This document shows, one piece after another, positions 44,616 to 55,972 of a stretch of DNA of 64,000 nt. This DNA comes from Bretschneidera sinensis. Its lineage: Eukaryota > Streptophyta > Magnoliopsida > Brassicales > Akaniaceae. The stretch lies in contig CM043698.1 of the NCBI GenBank assembly GCA_023935145.1, positions 145,199,625 to 145,263,624 on the forward strand, given 5' to 3'. Every line of letters begins with the position of its first letter. The first letter of the stretch is position 1. A program made the position numbers and the translations under genes. The notes below the pieces were generated by a model that saw only the letters and a list, made by a program, of their open reading frames with translations, ran no database searches and was not told the origin of the DNA.

Positions 44616-45799
44616 TTTGACCTCGTATGGTTTATTTTGTGATAAAACATAAATTGTTCTTTACTCTATTGACAAAGAAGGTGACAAGACTGCAATTTAC
44701 CAACAAACAAAATATCTTAAAGGTGAATTGTTTGTTATAGAGAGGTTCCAAATATTGATCCTTTTTTTTTATTATTCAAAATCAATTGTAAACATCAAAA
44801 CTATCTTAGAACGTCTTTTTGTTCTTTGTGAGCTTTTATTGACGAGTTTACAATGCTTTTGATAGATATCTATGTATCAAAAGGTACTCTAAAGCTTTGA
44901 TTAGGAGTGGGAAAAAAAAGAAGAGAGAAATGATAGAAAAATAAAATGATTGATTTTTTTATTTTTTGTTTGGTAAAATAAATAAAAATGAGAGAAAATA
45001 AAAAAAAAACAAAAAACAAAAATAAATTGTTTAATTTAAAATTCTCGCTTGTACTTGTACTCTTTTAATTAATTTAAGGTCATCGTGATTTGTTTTATTT
45101 AAAAAAATAACATTAATCATCTCACTCTTCTTTCATTTTTATTTTTGTTCTTTTTATTTTTTACCTTTACTAATAATAAAATATAGATCTATTTTAATTC
45201 CATTTGTTTTATCTGACTTGTCATTTTTACATATTGAAGTATAAAAAATTTGAAGCTGATTTTGGTATATGCAGTTTACCAAGTTAGATTTAGGATGTAT
45301 TTTGATATTTCGGATATGAAATTACCTTGCACCGTAATCGCTATATATAAAACTAAAAGACTCACCCTCTAGGTTGGAAATTCACATTTGTGGATGCTGT
45401 CAGAGTAGATTTACAGTGGGAGCAGCTGCCTAACTTCAATTGTTTTTTTAAAAAAATATATACATTTTATGGATGTTTACAAAATTACCTCCATTAAAAA
45501 TGTGAAATCGCCCCATAACTCTACAAAACAAAACACTTTTGAATTTAAGGTTACGATTATTTTATTTAAAAATTAAAATTAAATTAAATTGATAATGAGA
45601 TTGAATATCATATAATTAAATATAAAATATTTTAATTTAAATTTATTAATATAATATTTAATTTTAAAAAAAATTAATTTTAATTTTAATTTTTAAATTA
45701 AAAAACAGTGTGTTTGAAGTTAAACTTGTTATAAAGATGCCCTATGTCTGCAGAAGCAAGCCTAGGGATAGGATTCTAGGAAGGTTTGAAAATTCGACT

Positions 45800-46052
45800 A
45801 ATTTGCTATTGCGGCCCAGCTGTTCTATGGAACACAACATTGCGTTTTGATATGTTATTGCGGTCCAGCTGTTCTGTACTCTACACTTTGGATCTGAAAC
45901 TCGTAAAACTGTTAACCGTGAACGTGAACGGGAATAGCTATTTTATATTCTTTTTCTACTATCAATTAATCATTTTATAATTTATAAATCAATTTTTATT
46001 TCAAAAAAATTTAGAAAATGCGATCGTTTTTGTAATCCTGAAAAAATTAATC
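45800..46052 (+). pseudogene. Copy of the NBS-LRR 5' flank and first codons
   Basis: Matches the gene's upstream sequence and start (about 46915-47105): shared CCAGCTGTTCT, AATAGCTATTT, ATCAATTAA and GCGATCGTTT. The first codons are altered (the ATG-GCT-GAT is damaged) and homology stops after about 13 codons at CTGGAAAAA-like sequence, where it joins the duplicated-block sequence at 46052. Confidence 0.75.
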
Positions 46053-46420
46053 AAAATTTTTTCTTTAATTTAATTGATGAACCGTTTAAAAAGATAAAAA
46101 AATATTAAGTTAAATTAAGTCATTCAAGAAATTTCTTTGGAAAAAAAATGTTCTTATATTTTTTGTTAAGAAATCAGGCCACTGAAAAGTTTTTTTTTTA
46201 ATCTTGATTAATTTTAAATTAATTATGAACTTTTAGCTGTTAAGTTTATTTTAAGTAAATAATTAAAAATGTAGTACATTTGTTATTACAAAAGTATCTT
46301 ATATTTATCATTTTCTATAATTTTGTTTTAACGAGAGATTTTAAAAAAAAAAATGGTAGACATTGAAACAATCACAGTCTAGTGATCATGAAAACACATA
46401 TCTAATTAAAAATAAAAAAT
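46052..46420. repeat. Duplicated block, short piece (copy 4)
   Basis: Homologous to about 40690-41480, with internal deletion, and to the matching parts of copies 2 and 3 (shared TAATTTAATTGATGAACCG and TTTTTTGTTAAGAAATCAGG). Confidence 0.75.
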
Positions 46421-47067
46421 CATTCAGACGTTGACGCTGTGCAGGTTTTACAGATTTTACCTTTTGCTTCACCTTGATCATGGTTTGTTTTACGCCATTC
46501 TCTTTTCATATAATATTTTGCTAATTTCAGACGAATATTAATTGTTTTATTTCATGATCATATAGAATGTAATTCTCAATAAACAAGAACATTAATGAAC
46601 AGTATAGATGGGCTGTCGCTGCAAAACGTACAGTTTCAGTTTGGGACCCATGTGGAGCACTCAATCATGGCACTACAACAATATAATTACTTTTCCACCG
46701 AAAGTAAAAAGCGAAAGAACAAAGACTTTTGAATTCAATACGGAAAAGGATGAAAATTTCTCAATTATTTTCTCTCTACCTGACAATGACAACATTGCTT
46801 TTTGATATGCTAAAGTTGGTTTGGTCTATTCAAGCAATTTCTTTGAAACTTCAGAATTTCTTATAATAATATTATCTTTACTTTCTTTGACTGGAAATTT
46901 GTGGCCCTCACATCTATTGCCGTCCAGCTGTTCTATAGTCTACATGCATTTTGGATCTCACTCATATAAAACTGTTAGCCGTGAACAGGAATAGCTATTT
47001 CATATTCTCCTTTTACCATCAATTAACCATTTCACAATTTACGAATCAATTTCCATCTCAAAAGAAT
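46421..47067. promoter_or_regulatory. 5' flank of the NBS-LRR gene
   Basis: A+T-rich sequence upstream of the start codon. The last 150 bp (about 46915-47067) are shared with the duplicate at 45800-46052, so promoter-proximal sequence was copied. No single TATA box stands out. Confidence 0.45.
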
Positions 47068-49947
47068 ATGGCTGATGCGATCGTTTCTGTAGTCCTGGAA
47101 AAATTGGTCTCCGCTCTTGTTCAACTGGTGGATAAAGAGGTGACACTGGTCGTGGGTGTGGAGGAAGAACTCAAAAGCCTCGAACACAAGTTCAAGCTCA
47201 TCCGAGCTGTGCTTGATGATGCAGAGATGCGGCAGGTAAAGGAGGCCACTGTGAGACTCTGGTTAGATGAGCTCAAAGATGCATCCTACGATGTGGATGA
47301 TGTGTTGGATGAGTGGAACACTGCAATTCTCAAATCAACAATTGAAGGGAAAGAAGAGAAGAAAGGTAAAAATGCCCCTGTTATGAAGAAGGTATGCTCC
47401 TTCTTCCCTTCCCCTTGTTTTTGTTTCAATCGAGTGGAGTTGCGTCGCGGTACTGCTCTCAACATAGAAAAACTGAATGATAGATTAGATCTTATTGCAA
47501 ATGAAAGAGAAAATTACAAGTTTATTGAAGGGAGGAAAATTGTAGAACTTGAGCGAGAAATAACTGCTTCTATAGTAGATGTATTAAAGGTGCACGGTAG
47601 AGTTCAAGATAAGAAAAGACTAGTAACCATGTTGTTGAGTGAGAGTAGTCAAGATCAAACCAATCTCCATATCCTTTCTATAGTTGGGATGGGAGGATTG
47701 GGGAAGACAACTCTTGCACAACTAGTCTATAATGATGATGAAGCGGATGCCCACTTTCAGAAGAAAGCTTGGGTGTGTGTTTCAGATCCTTTTGATAAGA
47801 TCAGAGTTGCCAGAGCAATTCTTGAAGCTTTGACCCATGCTGCTCCAAATGTTGTCGAATTTGAAGCTTTATTACAACGTATTCGTGAATCTATTATGGG
47901 AAAAAGGTTCTTTCTTGTCTTGGATGATGTGTGGACCGAAGATGTTAAAAAGTTTGAGCAATTGATAGAAACTCTGAAATGTGGCTCCATGGGGAGTAGA
48001 ATCTTAGTGACAACACGTAAGGACACAGTTGCAAAAATGATAGGAGCCACTAACCTATTTCAATTAAAAATATTGTCTGAAGAAGAATGTTGGTCGTTGT
48101 TTAGTCAAGTAGCATTTTATGAAAGAACCAACGAAGAGCGTGAAAATTTGGAAGTCTTAGGTCGTCAGATTGCAGGAAAGTGTAAAGGTTTACCTCTTGC
48201 CGCAAAGACGTTAGGAAGTCTGATGCGCTTTAAAGAAAGAAGAGAGGAATGGGAGAATGTTTTGCATAGTGGGATATGGGGATTGGAAGGGGCTGAAGAA
48301 GGTCTTTTTCCGCCTTTACTTCTAAGCTATTATGACTTACCCTCTACAGTGAGACGATGCTTCTCGTACTGCGCCATATTTCCAAAAGACTATAGGATAG
48401 ATAAAAATGAATTGATCCAGATGTGGATGGCACAAGGTTATTTAAGCTCCAATCGAAGTATAGAGATGGAAGAGGTAGGAGAGGAGTACTTTAAAATCTT
48501 AGCAACTCGCTCTTTCTTTCAAGATTTTGAAAAGGGCTTTGATGGTGACATTATATTTTGCAAGTTGCATGATATAGTTCATGACTTTGCTCAATTTTTG
48601 ACAAAATGGGAATGTATTTTGGTGGAGTGCGATGGTGCCAAAGAGCCGAAAGTAAACAATTCTCATGTTAAAGCTCGTCATTTAAGGATGGGGCTACAAA
48701 ACAACGCATCAATTCCTGTTTCCATTGATAATGCAAAGAAATTGCGTAGTATTCTGGTTGATTTTGAAAGAAACAGATCAATGATTGATGGGGGCTTAAA
48801 TAATTTATTTGATCAATTAGCATATCTGAGGACATTAAAAATTAATTCAATTGAAGAGCTTCCAGAAGAGGTGGGAAAATTAATTCATTTGAGATATATT
48901 GACTTGTCTAAGAATTATAAATTGAAAAAATTACCTGAATCGGTGTGTAACTTGTGCAATTTGCAAACGTTGAAAATTAATTATTGTTTTGCACTTAAAA
49001 GATTACCTCATGGGATGGGCAAACTAATCAACTTGAGGCATTTAGAGAATACTAGAACTGTTTGCTTTATGCCAAAGGGAGTGGAAAGATTAACTTCTCT
49101 CCGTACATTAGAGGAGTTTGTGGTGGGAGGGGATGGTGATGACAGTGAAGCAATGACTCTCGGAAATCTTGAACATTTTAACAACCTTTGTGGGAATCTT
49201 GAAATAAGAGGGTTAGGATACGTGACAGCTGTCCAAGAAGCTAAAAAAGCGCGGCTTCTTAACAAAAAACACATCCGTCAATTGAAACTAATATTTTACC
49301 TCCACTACCAAAGGGATACGCATGAAGTACTCCTTGAAGCCCTACAACCACCTCCCAAATTGGAAAGGTTGGAAATTACACTTTACGCAGGTGCCACAAT
49401 GTTCCCCAATTGGCTAATGTCACTGACTAAGCTGAGTTTTATTTCACTTTCCGATCTTTGCCAATTAGAGCATTTGCCTCCGCTGGGGAAATTGCCTTCC
49501 CTCGAAGAACTCCTAATTCAGAAAATGTACAGAGTGAAAAAAGTGGGTGTTGGATTTTTGGGAATAGAGACAGATTGCACAACGTCATCTTCATTCTCAT
49601 CAGTTATTGCCTTCCCCAAACTGAAAACCCTTTTGTTTTCGTCAATGGAAAACTGGGAAGAGTGGGATTACGGTGGGATGACAATTGAAGAAGAAAAAGA
49701 AGATAGTAATACTACTAGCAGTGGTAGCAGAACAATAATGCCACAACTTCGTTCCTTGAAAGTTCATAATTGTGAAAAGTTAAAGGCGTTGCCGGACCAC
49801 CTTCTTCAGACGGCACCTTTGGAGGAATTGGACTTCTTCGCGTGTCCAATTCTGGAAAAACGGTACCAAAAGAGAATATGTGCAAAGATTTCTCACATCC
49901 CTACCATCGGAATTGATGGGGAATATGTGCAAAGAGGCGGCCATTGA
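47068..49947 (+). CDS. CC-NBS-LRR disease resistance protein (RGA-like)
   Basis: Intact single-exon frame of 959 residues. Family role: cytoplasmic immune receptor that senses pathogen effectors and triggers defence. Coiled-coil Rx-type domain at residues 1-170, with DASYDVDDVLDEW in the EDVID position. NB-ARC: P-loop GMGGLGKTTLAQ at about 207, kinase-2 FFLVLDDVW at about 281, RNBS-B GSRILVTTRKD, GLPLA at about 374, RNBS-D CFSYCAIFPKDYRI, and an MHD-position motif KLHDIVHDF at about 500 (Leu for Met). LRRs from about 560 to the end. The ATG at 47068 was chosen because homologues begin MADA; the frame is open 39 codons farther up, in the duplicated 5' flank. It resembles RGA2/3/4-type genes. 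It has no stop or frameshift, so it is probably functional. Expression was not seen. Confidence 0.95.
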   Translation: MADAIVSVVLEKLVSALVQLVDKEVTLVVGVEEELKSLEHKFKLIRAVLDDAEMRQVKEATVRLWLDELKDASYDVDDVLDEWNTAILKSTIEGKEEKKGKNAPVMKKVCSFFPSPCFCFNRVELRRGTALNIEKLNDRLDLIANERENYKFIEGRKIVELEREITASIVDVLKVHGRVQDKKRLVTMLLSESSQDQTNLHILSIVGMGGLGKTTLAQLVYNDDEADAHFQKKAWVCVSDPFDKIRVARAILEALTHAAPNVVEFEALLQRIRESIMGKRFFLVLDDVWTEDVKKFEQLIETLKCGSMGSRILVTTRKDTVAKMIGATNLFQLKILSEEECWSLFSQVAFYERTNEERENLEVLGRQIAGKCKGLPLAAKTLGSLMRFKERREEWENVLHSGIWGLEGAEEGLFPPLLLSYYDLPSTVRRCFSYCAIFPKDYRIDKNELIQMWMAQGYLSSNRSIEMEEVGEEYFKILATRSFFQDFEKGFDGDIIFCKLHDIVHDFAQFLTKWECILVECDGAKEPKVNNSHVKARHLRMGLQNNASIPVSIDNAKKLRSILVDFERNRSMIDGGLNNLFDQLAYLRTLKINSIEELPEEVGKLIHLRYIDLSKNYKLKKLPESVCNLCNLQTLKINYCFALKRLPHGMGKLINLRHLENTRTVCFMPKGVERLTSLRTLEEFVVGGDGDDSEAMTLGNLEHFNNLCGNLEIRGLGYVTAVQEAKKARLLNKKHIRQLKLIFYLHYQRDTHEVLLEALQPPPKLERLEITLYAGATMFPNWLMSLTKLSFISLSDLCQLEHLPPLGKLPSLEELLIQKMYRVKKVGVGFLGIETDCTTSSSFSSVIAFPKLKTLLFSSMENWEEWDYGGMTIEEEKEDSNTTSSGSRTIMPQLRSLKVHNCEKLKALPDHLLQTAPLEELDFFACPILEKRYQKRICAKISHIPTIGIDGEYVQRGGH

Positions 49948-50530
49948 ACTCTTTAAGGGCCCAGCGCTTTTACAGGTACGTTGTCACTAAATCTAACAAA
50001 TTAAAAACATTATATATATATATATATATATTATATTATTTTGGATTTTATAGAGGCTTTTTTTTATTCAATTCTTTCCTAATAAGCATAATTTATATCG
50101 GATTGGCCCAAATTAAAAAATAAATTCCAAATTAAAAAAAAAATTAAAGATACTTTCTAAATTGACAGAATAAATCTTTTCCAAAAATTTGACTTAATTC
50201 TCTTTTTGTGCCCTTCTCCAGGCTCTGAAATTTTCTATTTAAACAGACCATTTTCCTAATCTAGTTTCGGAAACCAAACTGATTTTCTTTCTAAACAAAC
50301 TGATTCTGCAGGCACCTCTCTCTAAAGAGCATCAGTTCGCTGAGGACCTGGCTTACACCATCCTTCTAAAGCACCAAAGAGGTCAGTGTTTCTTTCATGG
50401 AAACCGATATTAATTACTAGCATTACAACACATTGAATGTATAACTGATTTTCTAGAGAACATCTTTTTGCTGAGAACGTAATTTATCTAAAGCACCAGA
50501 GAGGTCTGTGCTACAAGACTACAAGTGCCC
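49948..50530 (+). other. Likely 3' UTR of the NBS-LRR gene, with introns
   Basis: TTTTACAG followed by GTACGTTG at 49974 looks like a splice donor; TTCTGCAG before 50312 looks like the acceptor. Exon-like segments with CACCAAAGAG followed by GTCAGTG recur near 50380 and 50500. 3' UTR introns are frequent in this gene class. Inference only. Confidence 0.4.
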
Positions 50531-51670
50531 GAATATGGTACATTAATCCCTTTACAGCATGGGATAGGTGTACACGTCTTGTTTGTTTTTCTTTTTTGTC
50601 TTTCATTTATTTATTTATTATCTTTTTTGTTTTTACTTTATTTACTTTCTAAGAAAATTTTATTCTGATATCTTAACAAACATTATTAACAAACCACATT
50701 TTGCAGCAATTGTTGTTTGGAAATATATCCTTAAAGAGGAATTTCAATTCAAAGATGCATCATCAAGTAAAGCATGTTGAGATTTCTAGCAATGACGACT
50801 GCTGCACAAATTTCCAGTCATTTCAAATTTGAGTGTTATGTCTCATGGATTTCTCATTATAGTGGTGCGGGCAACATGCATTAGGCAAGCAGCTAGTGTT
50901 TCCAACAGAAGCTATGTATGTTAACTGATACAATCTTCTCTCTTATGATACTTTTCCTTCTCCTTCCAAGCTTACTTCATGCTATATGTTTTGTTAGCTT
51001 CTGGTCTCAATTAAACCAGACAGCAAAGTCCATTTGGAGAAGCACATTTCTCAATCATACCTTTTAAGGCTCTGTTTGCCCTCGACTTGGTCTATGCAAT
51101 CTTGCTGGAGAACCAGAGAGTTATGTGCTTTTCATTGTTTGCCCTTGCTACAAGGTAAATCTGTTGTATTGAAGTAGTTCGTACTTTAAATTGTTCAGTC
51201 GAATCAGTCCACAATTTCTGTATTTGAAGTATGCGACAAAATGGATATATTAGAAAATAACAGCTTTTATAAAGCTAAAGTGGTCCTCTGAGCTTTTATA
51301 ATGGAGAGGAAAAGAGAGCTTAAGGGTCCTCATCATAACTGATGCTGCTAGCACTCTGGCCATCATCCTTCATCTGTCTTTATTTTGTGTTGGGATAAAG
51401 AGAAAGGCAGTTTTTTATTCTTTTTTTCTATGCATGGTCGGTAAAATAATATTTGCTTTTCTCAAGTTTTTATCAATTTGCAGCCAGTTTGGCCAGTTGC
51501 AGTTCTTTATCTTAGGCTATCATTGGGAGAGTGAAAAAGTAGGAGGAAAGAAATAGATCCTTAGGAAGTTATCTCCAGTTTAGGAGGGTGGCATGGTGAA
51601 TGCCTTAATATAATTGCATATTTGCATTTGTTTCTCTAATTCCAGAGTTACTTGTTCTTTGCACTTGTAG
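50531..51670. other. Spacer between the NBS-LRR and GT47 fragment
   Basis: No gene supported. Some less A+T-rich stretches (51060-51160) could be further UTR exons or an intron of the GT47 gene. Confidence 0.35.
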
Positions 51671-52243
51671 GAGCTACTTGGAAATGGAAAAGCGGTTCAA
51701 AATCTTTGTCTACAAAGAAGGGAAGCCTCCATTGTTTAATGATGGTCCTTGCAAGATTATATACTCCACAGAAGGAAATTTTATCCACAAGATGGAGACT
51801 GAGAGCTGGTTCCGAACAAAAGATATGAAGAAAGAACACTTGTTTTACCTTCAATTTAGTGTGGTAAATATGGTCCGATTTGTTTATTAACGTTGACTCG
51901 CATGATTTTCATCCCATAAGAAGCACTATTATAGACTATGTCAATCTTGTTGCAGGAAGATACCCATATTGGAACCGTAGCCTTGGCGCTGACCATTTCA
52001 TGCTTTCATGCCATGTTTGGCTAAGTGTATCACTTTTCTTTGTTTGTAAGCATCCTGCATTGCAACAAAAAATAATTCTCACCCTGAGTTTGATCAGCTG
52101 CAACTGGCACTTCGATTTTGTAACAGGGGCTGTAAGCTAGCTTTACACTTTCTTATCTCGAGAAGAACTCAATTCGAGCCCTATGCAATGCATATATCTC
52201 TGAGAGGTTTAACCCCACCAAGGATGTATCAATCTCCAAACTG
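51671..52243 (+). pseudogene. Exostosin-family glycosyltransferase (GT47) fragment
   Basis: Exon remnant after a TAG acceptor at 51670: YLEMEKRFKIFVYKEGKPPL, then IYSTEGNFIHKMETESWFRT and [11 protein letters not shown], a TAA at 51885 and a frame change, then [20 protein letters not shown] and [20 protein letters not shown] further piece at about 52158-52240 reads EKNSIRALCNAYISERFNPT. These are conserved in plant GT47 cell-wall glycosyltransferases (Golgi, type II). The signal-anchor exon and the C-terminal catalytic part are missing. At 52244 the sequence jumps to material also found at 56945, so the gene was cut by rearrangement. Confidence 0.8.
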
Positions 52244-52587
52244 GTAATATTAAACCAAATTAATCAGAAAATCTGTACAGATCAATGAACATAACACCAT
52301 TTAGCTGCAAATCAACATGAGTGACGGTACAAATAGGTTGAAAAACACAAGATTAATACTAAATAACTTTTAACTGCTAAAATTCGAAAGAGCATCTCTC
52401 ATACCCTAAATCCATTTACAACTCCATTGTTCTCAAAACAAATAAACTCAAACCAAAACCAGTGACAGATCCAAGAGCCACGTTGTGAATAAAAGAAAAC
52501 CTTGATGTAATTAAACAAAAATACCACTGTAAATAAGGGAAAGATGGATGTAATTAAATAATAATACCACTGAGTTGCTATATATGT
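52244..52587. repeat. Duplicate of 56945-57310 (3' flank of the E2 fragment)
   Basis: Shared ACCAAATTAATCAGAAAATC, AAATAACTTTTAACTGCTAA and GGAAAGATGGATGTAATTAA. The copy at 56945 has about 20 bp extra. It joins the GT47 fragment on the left and block copy 2 on the right. Confidence 0.85.
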
Positions 52588-54294
52588 TGGAAAGGGAGAG
52601 TGACGCATTTGTAGGCATCATACTCCCGACTTATCCTACAAAATTGAATTAACTCGCACTCAATTTGGAACCAAAAGATAATATAATAAATTTGTTAATT
52701 TATATTTTTACGATAAAACACACGTTTTTTATGTATGCATTTAACCACAAAATGTATATATTTGTAAGATAAAATTACTTTTTTTTTATCAAGATACTTT
52801 AGATACCACTTTCAAACATATCTGACAAATTTTGCGATAGAGCTGGTTGTAATTTACAAACAAAGTCGATTAATAATTATTATTTTTAATTTACAAACCT
52901 ATCTTTATTCTCTTCCAGATTTATTCTAGTGACATTTAATCTCACTATGAATTTAATCTCTAATTTAATTCTCAAACAGAAAAGATCTAAATTCAATTTA
53001 TACCTACTCACACAATAATTTTCATAACCAGCTAAAAAATTCTCTCGTCACAACATCAAAGATTTGCATTGTACAAGCCCAAGAGTCATAGTTTCGGAAA
53101 ATTGAATAGTAAAAAATATTATTTGAAATCTATTTGTTTGTAGTCTTAATTTTCTCCTAATTTTTTCTTTACCATCCAAGGAAAAAAAGAAAGAAAAGTC
53201 TCCAGTAATTGTTTTTTTCTTTCTTTCCTTTCAATTTTTCATTTCCGAAAAATTAATCAGTGTAAGAGTAGAAAATACCAAACTGATCAACGATGACTAG
53301 GACAATGAAAGTGTCCTCCAAGTTGCTCTTCATTTCCATGTAATTCCACTAAGAGTACTAGTCATTTTCACAATGTACTGTTAAGAATCTAGAACATGGA
53401 AGAAAAATGGGGATTTGAAACATCAACGACGACTCTCAAGTCTTCGTCCATGAAACTCTCCGCTAATTAATTCACCTCTCTCAATGGAATTAGATTATTT
53501 ATTAATTAATAATTAAACATGCTTAGTATTACCAACGAAATCTATAAGATTAATTTTTCTAAACTTCGAGTATAATTAAGTTAAAATCATTTAATCGTGA
53601 TAGTTTATTTTCAAAATACATGAAGTCCCATAAAAATTTGAAAAAAAAATTTAATTAATTATAATCCTAACTTAAGTTAAAAAAAATCATAATTTTTTAT
53701 TTGTCTTTTCAAACATAACTAATTTAAAAATTGTTAGGAAATTAATCAAAAAATTTTCTTTAATTTAATTGATGAACCGTTTAAAAGGATAAAAAAATAT
53801 ATTATGATAAATTAAGTCATTCAAGAAATTTCTTTGGAAAAAAAAAAGACCATTTGTATGGTTTTAGAGATTCTAGATATGCCCTTTATATGTCTTTGAA
53901 ATTAAGCTTGCTATAGAGATGCCCTTTATACGTCTGCAGAAGTAAGCCTAGGGCTAGGATTCTAGTAAGCTTTGAAAATTTGACTAATCCTAGGGAGTGT
54001 AGTATATATATATATATATTTTTTATAATGTAAATTTATTATTCAAGAACGAAAAAACAAAGCAAAGACTTTGTATTATGTTTAAGGCCCCAGTTTAGAA
54101 CAATTTCTTCCTAAATAGAATAAAAACTGAAACGTTTAATGCCAATCATTTTATCTAACATCAGGCTTAATGAAATTAGAACAATTTCCTTATATTTTTT
54201 GTTAAGAAATCAGGCCTGATCCTACACTGAAAAGTTTTTTTTTCTTGCCTTGATTAGCTTTAAATTAATTATGGACTTTTAGCTGTCAATTTTT
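52588..54294. repeat. Duplicated block, copy 2
   Basis: Homologous to 36152-37062 plus 40484-41330 of copy 1 and to about 60770-62460 of copy 3. It passes through the Copia-4 site without an insertion (CTTAGTATTACCAACG near 53522-53540). It ends abruptly at 54294 against the DUF2921 fragment. Confidence 0.9.
54003..54020. repeat. Short (AT)n run at the paralogous microsatellite site
   Basis: Nine AT units, against twenty-nine GT/AT units in copy 1. Confidence 0.8.
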
Positions 54295-55972
54295 CTGCAG
54301 CCTACCATACACAAGCTTCCTGTTTTCACATCATAAATCCCTTCATCATTGATTCGCACTCTTTCATCAGAAATTGCACTTAATTTCATACCAGGTTGCA
54401 GACTTATGCCAATATTGTAGCTGATATTGACGAGGCTCCTTTTGCTCCATTCTGCATCGTCTGAAGACTTTGCAGAACTTGAGCTCGAGACAGGTTTGGC
54501 ACTCTAATACTGAATGTAGATCTGATCAGCAACAGAAACAGGATTTGCATAACCCCAAGCGATTCTCTCTTTAGATCTTTTGACTGACATGTCGAATTTC
54601 ATATCAGAAGAATGAAGGTTTGGGTACTTTTCTACATTGTATTTTGCAGGCTTCTTTGGATGGCAAAACTTTCTTACCCTGTCAATTCAGTGTACTCATA
54701 CTTCAAACTTGAAACCACCCTAAAATGATTCTCAGAACTTCAAAACAAGAACCCATCAAAGTATCCCGAATCATTCACAGTTTTGTTGCTTCAAATTTTC
54801 CCCATAATGGCAGCAGTCTCTCTGATTGACAAGATTGCAGGAAACCTTAAGCTCAACCTTGTCGTACAATTCCCAACATGAGCATTAGCCCAGGATTAAG
54901 TGATGTCCAAAAATCGACAAGAAACAATGCAGAGTTGATTCTTCTTCTCATCCCATGATCCTTCCCCGATCAACGTTGTGTTTGGATTGAAGGACCAGTT
55001 GAAACTAACATAGCTACTGTTATGAAATTCTATCAGAACTCGTCTTCTCCTTTTGCTCTCCAAACAAGTAAGAATTCCATTCAAAGACTTCGCATTAGGG
55101 AAAAATCCATCAACCCCAATAAAAGGACTGCAATTATTTGCAGAACTGTAGTTGCTCACATACTGCAAATTGAATTCGTTGACAATATTGAGCAGAAACT
55201 TCTCCTTGGCAATGAAGTAAACGGTAAATTCAGCGCATTATCACTTTCACTTGAACATCTATCAATCGTTTCTCCAGAAGGGAAATTATACTGATAATTC
55301 AGCCACGGAAGCATCAATATGGAAATTGGTTCAAAATAGCTCGAATCGTCATTAGAACTCAAACTCTCTAAAGTTCCAGTAATTAAAGAAGTGAGATTAC
55401 TCGAATTCTTGAGATTTCTGAGCTTAATGATAGCATCAAGATTGACCCAATTACCATTTTTTGAGTAAATAATACCTGTTGCAACCATACAAAGCTGCCC
55501 GGAAAGCTCTGACCGTAAGCCATATAGTTTGAAACTGATTGAACTACTCTCATAAGCACCAATCATACGAGAACTAAGCCTGTGATGGTATGATAGCCCA
55601 TATGAAACATTCCCCACCATGTGATTGTACATGTTTCCATTTTGAAACATCAAGTTTCCTTCAATCACGTGCGCGCCATCCTTATCCGTTTTACGGATAA
55701 CTTTGGTGCGAAGAAAGACTGAATTTGAGTTTTGGGTTACGTTAAGATTCAAGATCCTATTTCCACCAGTGTAGTAACAAGTATGGAGAGGAATAAAGCG
55801 AAATATTCTGTTTTCAAGTTTGGTTAGGGTGGACTCAGAGATGATTGAAGAGTACTGATCAGTGTAAGAGATTGGAGTTGTTGTTGATGAGAAAGTGTTT
55901 ATAGAGAAACTAATGAACAGAGAATGATATTAGAGCATCAAGCCATAGCATTGTTGAAGGATTCATGGCCAT
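54295..55972 (-). pseudogene. DUF2921-family membrane protein gene, truncated
   Basis: The minus strand starts at MAMNPSTMLWLDALISFSV (55972) and meets a stop and frame change. It then reads the family's extracellular-like region in two overlapping frames: ISFKLYGLRSELSGQLCMVA, LKNSSNLTSLITGTLES, YFEPISILMLPWLNYQYNF and SLPRRSFCSI (55752-55156), then NNCSPFIGVDGFFPNAKSLN and FNPNTTLIGEGSWDEKKNQL (55168-54896). Below 54895 the homology continues in broken frames to YDVKTGSLCMVGCR at about 54300, then stops at the border of block copy 2. The C-terminal multi-span membrane half is missing. DUF2921 proteins are about 900-1000 residues, function poorly known. One frame break is at about 55160. Confidence 0.8.

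Larger units (their letters stand above)
31990..45740. repeat. Duplicated block, copy 1 (with three later insertions)
   Basis: Homologous to 58392-64000, to 52588-54294 (middle part) and to 46052-46420 (short part). Block-only segments are 31990-33248, 35021-37062, 40484-41839 and 44192-45740. By eye it is about 96% identical to copy 2 and about 92% to copy 3 where compared. Insertions absent from the other copies: hAT element, Copia-4 and a solo LTR. It lacks about 55 bp near 36870 present in copies 2 and 3. No coding gene was recognised in the block itself. Confidence 0.88.

Noticed and set aside
46951..47067. Upstream Met (46951) as the start of the NBS-LRR protein
   Set aside because: Homologues start at MADA; the upstream 39 codons look like 5' UTR and are shared with the non-coding duplicate at 45800-46052.
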